Origin: JAPWJZ01 sp964575605
Lineage (GTDB): Bacteria > Pseudomonadota > Alphaproteobacteria > Micavibrionales > UBA2020
NCBI GenBank assembly: GCA_964575605.1
Contig: CAZNRN010000016.1
Coordinates: forward strand, 16,280-80,279
Reading direction: 5' to 3'
DNA length: 64,000 nt
Shown: one piece after another, positions 58,756 to 64,000 of the stretch
How the letters are laid out: each line of letters begins with the position of its first letter
Position numbering within the stretch: the stretch's first letter is position 1
Position numbers and translations under genes: made by a program
Notes under the pieces: generated by a model
The model's database searches: none
Seen by the model: the letters and a program-made list of their open reading frames with translations, nothing else
What the model was told of the DNA's origin: nothing

Positions 58756-59399
58756 ACCTCCGGCCCCGTGCGGTTGATTGCAGCCGCGCGGGCTTTTCTT
58801 TCGTCCAGTTTCAGGCAGACGAGGTCGAGGGTTTGGGGCGAGGCGATCCAGCAGGGCCTTGCGCCGGTTTCGTTTTCGATGCGCAGGCGGCGGGGGTCTT
58901 CGAAATAAGCACGGCGGGCGGTATCGCTATTGTCGGCTTCGAGGTAATAGTTGATGTCGTTGACGTTGAAGCCCGAAGCGACGCCGTTGATAACATCATA
59001 AACCATGCCGATGTTTTTCCGGTCGACGCGCACGCCCTTTAATTCGGGGTTGAGCGCGATCAGTTCATCCAGAACGCCCTGAAAGGCATCCTGTATCTCG
59101 CGCGGGGTTCGGGCGAGGTATTCGCTGATTTCCTCGCGCGCCCCTACACGCGGCAGCGCGATGCCCCGGTCAACCAGCGCGGTCGGGTAAAGCTGCGTTT
59201 CGCCATTGCTGTAAAACGTCCATGTCCAGGCGTCGTCGAACTGCACGGGGTTCAGCCCGCCCGGGTATTTATAGTTTCCGGCGATGCCTTTCAGCCCTGA
59301 TGCTTTTTCAAAGCGATAGGCCGGCATATGGTCGAGCATATCGCGTTCCAGCTTTTCACCGGCATCTGCTGCTTCATTAAATTCCGCCCGTTGCGACAT
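58752..59399 (-). CDS. Hypothetical protein
   Basis: 215 residues. Start ATG at 59399, with AAGGGG upstream, preferred over a longer frame from 59477. Contains a helical start (SQRAEFNEAADAGEKLERDML), a region with aromatic residues (DDAWTWTFYSNGETQLYP) and an alpha/beta part (GMVYDVINGVASGFNVNDINYYLE). No signal peptide. Not recognised. Normal GC content, unlike the ATPase it meets tail to tail. Confidence 0.7.
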   Translation of the reverse strand: MSQRAEFNEAADAGEKLERDMLDHMPAYRFEKASGLKGIAGNYKYPGGLNPVQFDDAWTWTFYSNGETQLYPTALVDRGIALPRVGAREEISEYLARTPREIQDAFQGVLDELIALNPELKGVRVDRKNIGMVYDVINGVASGFNVNDINYYLEADNSDTARRAYFEDPRRLRIENETGARPCWIASPQTLDLVCLKLDERKARAAAINRTGPEV

Positions 59400-59573
59400 G
59401 CCCTGCCCCTTGAATTCCCTGAGCTTTATTATACTATTATGGCTAATAATGCGCCACTTTAATCTCGAAATACACAATTAAATCAAGGGCTCATGTTGCT
59501 CTCGAAAAACCGCTCTGGAAATGCCATGATGCGGTCGATTACAACGGTGTAGCGTTTATAGAGGAGAATAAAA

Positions 59574-60578
59574 ATGACAGTAAAAGTCGCCATCAACGGG
59601 TTCGGCCGCATCGGCCGCCTTGTCCTGCGTTCCATCATGGAAAGCGGCCGCAACGACGTGACCGTCGTAGGCATCAACGACCTCGCAACTGCCGAGGCTA
59701 ACGCGCACCTGCTGAAATACGATTCAGTCCACGGCCGCTTCAAGGGCGACGTGAAAGTGAACGGCACGAAGCTGGTCGTCAACGGCCACGAAATCACCAT
59801 GACGCAGGTGAAAGACCCGACCACCCTGCCCTGGAAAGACCTGGGCGTCGACATCACCATGGAATGCACGGGCATCTTCACGAAAAAAGAAGACGCCATG
59901 AAGCACATCGCGGCGGGCGCGAAAAAAGTCCTGATCTCGGCTCCTGCCACCGACGAAGACATCACCGTCGTCTACGGCGTGAACCATGACAAGCTGGCGG
60001 CGAACCATGTCGTGGTTTCCAACGCGTCTTGCACCACCAACTGCCTTGCGCCTGTCGCCTATATCCTCGACAAGGCCGTCGGCATTAAACATGGTTTCAT
60101 GACCACCATCCACAGCTATACCGGCGACCAGAACACGGTCGACACGATGCACAAGGACCTGCACCGCGCGCGCGCGGCGGCCCTCAACATCATCCCGACC
60201 TCGACCGGCGCGGCCAAGGCCGTCGGCCTCGTGCTGCCGCACCTCAAGGGCAAGCTCGACGGCACCTCGCTCCGCGTGCCGACGCCGAACGTGTCTGTGG
60301 TGGATTTCAAGTTCACCGCGAACAAGGCCACCACGGTGGAAGAAGTGAACAAGGCGATCAGCGACGCCGCTGCGGGCCCCCTGAAAGGCATTCTCGGCAC
60401 CTATGCCGAGCCGCTGGTTTCGACCGATTTCAACCATGACCCCCATTCCTCCATCTTCGCGCTGAAGGAAACCAAGGTCATCGACGGCACCTTCGTGCGC
60501 GTCATGATGTGGTATGACAACGAATGGGGCTTCTCGAACCGCATGTCGGATACCGCGGTCGCGATGTCGAAGCTCTGA
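59574..60578 (+). CDS. gap: Glyceraldehyde-3-phosphate dehydrogenase
   Basis: 334 residues. NAD-binding INGFGRIGRLVLR, the active-site SNASCTTNCLAP with C153, HSYTGDQ and WYDNEWGFSNRM are diagnostic. It catalyses the phosphorylating oxidation of glyceraldehyde-3-phosphate in glycolysis and gluconeogenesis. AGAGGAG precedes the ATG. An 11-base sequence at its 3' end is repeated just after the stop codon. No pgk follows; transcription ends at a strong terminator. Confidence 0.97.
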   Translation: MTVKVAINGFGRIGRLVLRSIMESGRNDVTVVGINDLATAEANAHLLKYDSVHGRFKGDVKVNGTKLVVNGHEITMTQVKDPTTLPWKDLGVDITMECTGIFTKKEDAMKHIAAGAKKVLISAPATDEDITVVYGVNHDKLAANHVVVSNASCTTNCLAPVAYILDKAVGIKHGFMTTIHSYTGDQNTVDTMHKDLHRARAAALNIIPTSTGAAKAVGLVLPHLKGKLDGTSLRVPTPNVSVVDFKFTANKATTVEEVNKAISDAAAGPLKGILGTYAEPLVSTDFNHDPHSSIFALKETKVIDGTFVRVMMWYDNEWGFSNRMSDTAVAMSKL

Positions 60579-60620
60579 TACATATGTCGAAGCTGAAATA
60601 ATATTTACCTCGAATACACC

Positions 60621-60650
60621 GAAAAGGGCGGCTTTAAGGCCGCCCTTTTC
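60621..60650 (+). terminator. Terminator after gap
   Basis: Twelve-pair perfect stem GAAAAGGGCGGC (60621-60632) / GCCGCCCTTTTC (60639-60650), six-base loop, with CTTTTC at the 3' end. Confidence 0.85.
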
Positions 60651-60712
60651 ATTTCAAGCCTTTGTTTTTACAGTATAAAGAGCGCCGGCATAAGAATTCG
60701 GTAACCTGCATT

Positions 60713-60721
60713 TGCTATAAT
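60713..60721 (+). promoter_or_regulatory. Extended -10 promoter of the adhesin gene
   Basis: TGCTATAAT is a perfect extended -10 (TGnTATAAT); no good -35 is present. About 107 bases of leader follow before the ATG. Confidence 0.6.
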
Positions 60722-60724
60722 TAA

Positions 60725-60798
60725 AGTACCTTGGGAGAGGTAGGTACTATGGTCTAAGTAACGCGGGGCGGCCGTTAATTGAACGGTCCGCCGCCCGC
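60725..60798 (+). promoter_or_regulatory. Two inverted repeats in the adhesin leader
   Basis: The first, AGTACCT (60725-60731) / AGGTACT (60742-60748), lies at the expected transcription start and could be an operator. The second, GCGGGGCGGCCGTT (60763-60776) paired with 60782-60798 around an AATTG loop, is a strong RNA hairpin with small bulges and no T run; it could affect translation or RNA stability. Confidence 0.5.
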
Positions 60799-60840
60799 GC
60801 TATACCCTTATCCTCAAGGCAGAAAAAATACGGAGCCAGG

Positions 60841-63800
60841 ATGGCCGACGCCATTACTTCGTTTTTCCTGCTGCCTCAGGCGAACCGCGTGACGGGTTCG
60901 CCAACCGCCGCGCGCGCGCCCTCCGCGCTCGAGCTGGGCGCGGATAACCTGACATACAATCCGCGCCGCGAAGCGCTGGGCAGGCTGTTCACCAGCCCGT
61001 CTTCGGCCAGCACCCTGAAAAACCTCGACAGTTTCCTGAGCCTGCATGCCGCATCGTCTTCATCCGCGCCTGCGCCGCGCGCGGGCGGCAAGGACGCGCT
61101 GAAACCCGCTGCACCCGAATTGAAAAAGAACGACAGCGCCGCGCTCGACGTCTTCATCAAGCGCGAGACATCCGCCGAGGCCAGGCTGAAAGAACTGCTG
61201 GCCGGAACATCCGCGCCTGCCGCATCTGCCGCGAAACCTGCTGCGGAAGAAGCGGCCGTCGCCGCACCCGCCATCACCCGCAACACCGGCCTGCGTGTCA
61301 ACGAGGGCGGCGAAGGCACGATCAGCAACCTGCGCCTGAACACCAGTTTCGCAGGCGCAAGGCCGCAGGATATCGTCTATACAGTGAACGACGGGCCGCG
61401 CAGCGGCCAGCTGGAGCTTACCTCCAAACCCGGTAAGGCAGTCACGACCTTTACCCAGCAGGACCTCAACCTTGGCCGTGTCAGGTATGTCAATAACGGC
61501 GCGGAGACGCGCGGCGACAGTTTCGATTTCACCGTGACGGCGGGCGATGAGGAATTATCCGGGTCGTTCGGCATCAGCATCGCTCCCGTCAACGATACGC
61601 CCACGGTTGCCGTCAACGAAGGCCTGACACTGGGCGAAGGCGCAACGGCAACGCTGTCCACCGCGCAGCTGTCGGTCAGCGATCCCGATAACAATGCATC
61701 CGATACCGTCTTTACCGTCACCGAAGGCCCGCAGCACGGGCGCCTGGAATTTGACGATAATGCCGGCGTTTCCGTCACCAGCTTCACGCAGGCCGATATC
61801 GCTTCGGGCCGCGTCAGGTATGTCAGCGACGGGTCGGAGAACACCACCGACAGCTTCAAATTCACCGCCAGCGACGGCAGCGCCTCCTCGAGTGAGGAGA
61901 CCTTCGCCATCACCCTGAACCCCGTCGACGACGCACCGGTGCCGGCCTTTAACGCCGGCGCAACGGTGACAGAGGGCGGCACGGCGACGCTGACCAGCGC
62001 GCAACTGAACACCGGTGACGTCGACACCGCGCCCGAGGACCTTGTTTACACCGTCACCTCCGCGCCTGCCGCGGGCAGGCTTGAATTCAGCGATGCTGCG
62101 GGCACGGCCATCACCAGCTTTACGCAGGCAGACGTCAACGCGGGCCGCGTGCGGTATGTCAGCGACGGATCCGAAGCAATTACCGATAATTTCACCTTCA
62201 CCGTGTCCGACGCCACGACAGGTCTGCCTGCGGCCAATTTCAATTTCACCATCAACCCCGTTGACGACGCGCCCGTGGCCGCCACGAACACAGGCGCGAC
62301 CGTGGCCGAGGGCGGTGCGGCAGGTATCACCTCGGCACAGCTGAATACGACCGATGCCGACACGGCGGCGGGAGGCATCCGTTACACCATCACCCAGGGA
62401 CCGCAGCACGGGCGGCTGGAATTCACCGACAACCCCGGTGGCACGGTCGCCAGCTTCACGCAGGCCGATGTCGACAGCGGGCGTTTGCGCTATATCCACG
62501 ACGGTTCCGAAACGACATCTGACAGTTTCGGCTTTACCACGGCGGACGCGAACACGACGCTTGCGGCCGCTACATTCGGGATTACAGTCGATCCGGTCGA
62601 CGATGCCTCTGCCCTTGCCGCAAATGCCGGAGCGACGGTTGCCGAGGGCGGCGCGGTAACGATTGGCGCGGCACAGCTTTCTGCGAGCGACGTGGATACC
62701 GACGCAGGGGACCTGACCTATACCGTGACAGCGGGCCCCGCCAATGGCCATCTGGAATTCAGCGATGCGGCGGGCGTAGCCATCGACAGCTTAACACAGG
62801 CCGATATCGACGCAGGCCGCCTGCGCTATGTGAACGACGGGACGGAAAACAGTTCGGATAAATTCACCTTTTCCCTGTCGGACGGCACGACGGTGCTGGC
62901 CGCGCAGGATTTCAACATCGGCGTCACCCCTGTCAACGACGCGCCGGTGCTGCAGGCGAACGCAGGCGCAACGACAACCGAGGGCGGCACAACCACCATC
63001 ACCTCCGCCGGCCTGCGCGTCGGCGATGCGGACACGGCCGCGCAGAATATCAGCTACACCGTGACCAGCGCGACTGCGCACGGCAGGCTGGAACTGTCGA
63101 GCAATGCCGGCCATGCCGTCACCAGCTTCACGCAGGCGGATATCGACGCGGGCAGGCTGCGGTATGTACATAACGGATCGGAAACCACGACCGACAGCTT
63201 CACTTTCACCGCCAGCGACGGCCAGTACTCGACCGCCCCCACCACCTTCGCCCTGAGCGCGACGCCCGTCAACGACCCGCCCGTGCTGGCGCGCAATACG
63301 GGCGCGACCGTGAACGAAGGCGGCACGCGCACGATTTCGCAGAACCAGCTGCGCGTCACCGACGTCGACACGGGCAACGACAACCTTGTCTATTCAGTCA
63401 CCACGGCCCCCGGCAACGGGCGGCTGGAGCTGAACACCAACCCCGGCGTCGCCGTCACCAGCTTCACGCAGGCCGACATCACCGCAGGCCGCGTGCGCTT
63501 CGTACATGACGGGTCGGAGACCACCAGCGCCTCTTTCGGCTTCTCGGTTTCCGACGGCAACACCACGCTGGGCGGCAATACCTTCAACTTCACGGTCAAT
63601 CCCGTCAATGACAGGCCGATCGTGACGAAAAACACTGGCGCAACGCTCAACCGAGGCACGTCGACCATCATCAATTCGACCAAACTTCAGTCGACAGACG
63701 TCGACAACCCGTCGTCGGGCCTCACCTATACAGTCACCCGCGCCACGACGCGCGGCCGGCTGGAACTGACCACCAATCCCGGGCAGGCCATCACCAGCTT

Positions 63801-63942
63801 CACGCAGGCGGACCTTGACGCGGGTAGCGTGCGCTATGTGCATACCAGCTTCCTTTCCGGCACCGACGACAGCTTCCGTTTCCGCGTATCCGACGGTAGC
63901 GCCGCCACTTCCATACAGACTTTCAACATCAATGTGAATTAA
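60841..63942 (+). CDS. Large adhesin-like protein with eight cadherin-like (CSPG4-type) repeats
   Basis: 1033 residues. The first 144 are Ala/Ser/Pro-rich with no signal peptide. From residue 145 to the end run eight tandem units of about 111 residues, each of the form NTGATVxEGG ... DxDT ... YTVT-x-GP--GRLE ... TSFTQADIDAGRLRYVHDGSET--DSFTFTxSDG ... VNDAP. These match cadherin-like Cadherin_3/CSPG repeats found in large secreted or surface proteins; the D-x-D-T and V-N-D-x-P positions suggest calcium binding. The last unit ends in FNINVN followed by the stop, with no C-terminal RTX or anchoring domain. Export route unknown: type I secretion without a visible RTX signal is possible. GGAG lies five bases before the ATG. 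Confidence 0.88.
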   Translation: MADAITSFFLLPQANRVTGSPTAARAPSALELGADNLTYNPRREALGRLFTSPSSASTLKNLDSFLSLHAASSSSAPAPRAGGKDALKPAAPELKKNDSAALDVFIKRETSAEARLKELLAGTSAPAASAAKPAAEEAAVAAPAITRNTGLRVNEGGEGTISNLRLNTSFAGARPQDIVYTVNDGPRSGQLELTSKPGKAVTTFTQQDLNLGRVRYVNNGAETRGDSFDFTVTAGDEELSGSFGISIAPVNDTPTVAVNEGLTLGEGATATLSTAQLSVSDPDNNASDTVFTVTEGPQHGRLEFDDNAGVSVTSFTQADIASGRVRYVSDGSENTTDSFKFTASDGSASSSEETFAITLNPVDDAPVPAFNAGATVTEGGTATLTSAQLNTGDVDTAPEDLVYTVTSAPAAGRLEFSDAAGTAITSFTQADVNAGRVRYVSDGSEAITDNFTFTVSDATTGLPAANFNFTINPVDDAPVAATNTGATVAEGGAAGITSAQLNTTDADTAAGGIRYTITQGPQHGRLEFTDNPGGTVASFTQADVDSGRLRYIHDGSETTSDSFGFTTADANTTLAAATFGITVDPVDDASALAANAGATVAEGGAVTIGAAQLSASDVDTDAGDLTYTVTAGPANGHLEFSDAAGVAIDSLTQADIDAGRLRYVNDGTENSSDKFTFSLSDGTTVLAAQDFNIGVTPVNDAPVLQANAGATTTEGGTTTITSAGLRVGDADTAAQNISYTVTSATAHGRLELSSNAGHAVTSFTQADIDAGRLRYVHNGSETTTDSFTFTASDGQYSTAPTTFALSATPVNDPPVLARNTGATVNEGGTRTISQNQLRVTDVDTGNDNLVYSVTTAPGNGRLELNTNPGVAVTSFTQADITAGRVRFVHDGSETTSASFGFSVSDGNTTLGGNTFNFTVNPVNDRPIVTKNTGATLNRGTSTIINSTKLQSTDVDNPSSGLTYTVTRATTRGRLELTTNPGQAITSFTQADLDAGSVRYVHTSFLSGTDDSFRFRVSDGSAATSIQTFNINVN

Positions 63943-63944
63943 CC

Positions 63945-63965
63945 CATGTAATTACAGGGTTTTTG
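63945..63965 (+). terminator. Probable terminator after the adhesin gene
   Basis: A short stem built from CCC-TGTAA / TTACA-GGG (one bulged A) followed by TTTTT. Confidence 0.5.
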
Positions 63966-64000
63966 ACACTTGATTTGGGATGCTGCACCGCATAATATAC

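Noticed and set aside
61273..63942. DNA-level tandem repeat or CRISPR-like array
   Set aside because: The periodicity of about 333 bases is a protein repeat with diverged DNA, inside one open frame.
1..64000. Prophage, insertion sequence, transposon or attachment site
   Set aside because: No transposase, integrase, phage structural gene or long terminal repeat is visible; low-GC genes at 31832 and 57982 lack flanking repeats.

Overview
The window looks like chromosomal DNA of a GC-rich alphaproteobacterium. The translated housekeeping proteins (IleS, TrpS, GapA, transketolase, GcvTHP, AtpH) are typically proteobacterial, and an ornithine-decarboxylase-type enzyme sits beside a deoxyhypusine-synthase-like enzyme. 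A predatory or host-associated lineage such as the Micavibrio group is possible because of the many cell-wall hydrolases, ankyrin proteins and the repeat adhesin, but that placement is inference. I see no tRNA, rRNA, CRISPR, insertion sequence or prophage.

Layout. 1-3540: the 5' end of an unknown gene, then two tandem secreted HEXXH metallopeptidase-like paralogues that share an identical 17-base upstream element. 3600-9230: a polyamine block (PLP decarboxylase, DHS-like enzyme, a periplasmic protein, agmatinase-type ureohydrolase, Hsp70-like protein). 9225-12450: a hydrolase, two DUF2147-like secreted proteins, an ankyrin protein. 12460-18130: a detoxification block (DUF486, MATE, FMN reductase and pirin in one operon, divergent LysR; a heptad-repeat secreted protein; AhpD-Dps operon). 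18280-25891: four consecutive paralogous lytic-transglycosylase-like proteins, each carrying an extra N-terminal copy of the fold without the catalytic glutamate; the third is fused to a CHAP/NlpC-like amidase domain. 25892-35760: ileS and trpS with a scatter of lineage-specific hypotheticals, a pseudogene, a protein with two apparently dead RelA/SpoT-type HD folds, an HMCES/YedK protein and a second ankyrin protein. 35954-43462: fadD, a DUF2339 membrane protein overlapping an orphan atpH, two AI-2E-type permeases. 43490-48156: a tandem glycine riboswitch and gcvT-gcvH-gcvP. 48238-55770: LpxR-like deacylase, three DUF808 (YedI) paralogues, a charged helical secreted protein, a sorbosone-dehydrogenase-like protein. 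55959-63942: transketolase, an AT-rich AAA ATPase, gap, and a 1033-residue adhesin with eight cadherin-like (CSPG type) repeats.

Recurring signals tie the lineage-specific genes together. Five hypothetical genes or operons have near-consensus promoters starting TTGACATAA with exactly 17 bases to the -10. Several otherwise unrelated proteins end in a basic tag resembling M-K-P-L-K-L-K, and others end in Pro/Ala/Lys-rich tails. The tandem expansions (metallopeptidase x2, DUF2147 x2, transglycosylase x4, AI-2E x2, DUF808 x3) are the other striking property. The best candidates for undescribed biology are the four-gene transglycosylase array and the tagged, TTGACATAA-driven hypothetical genes.
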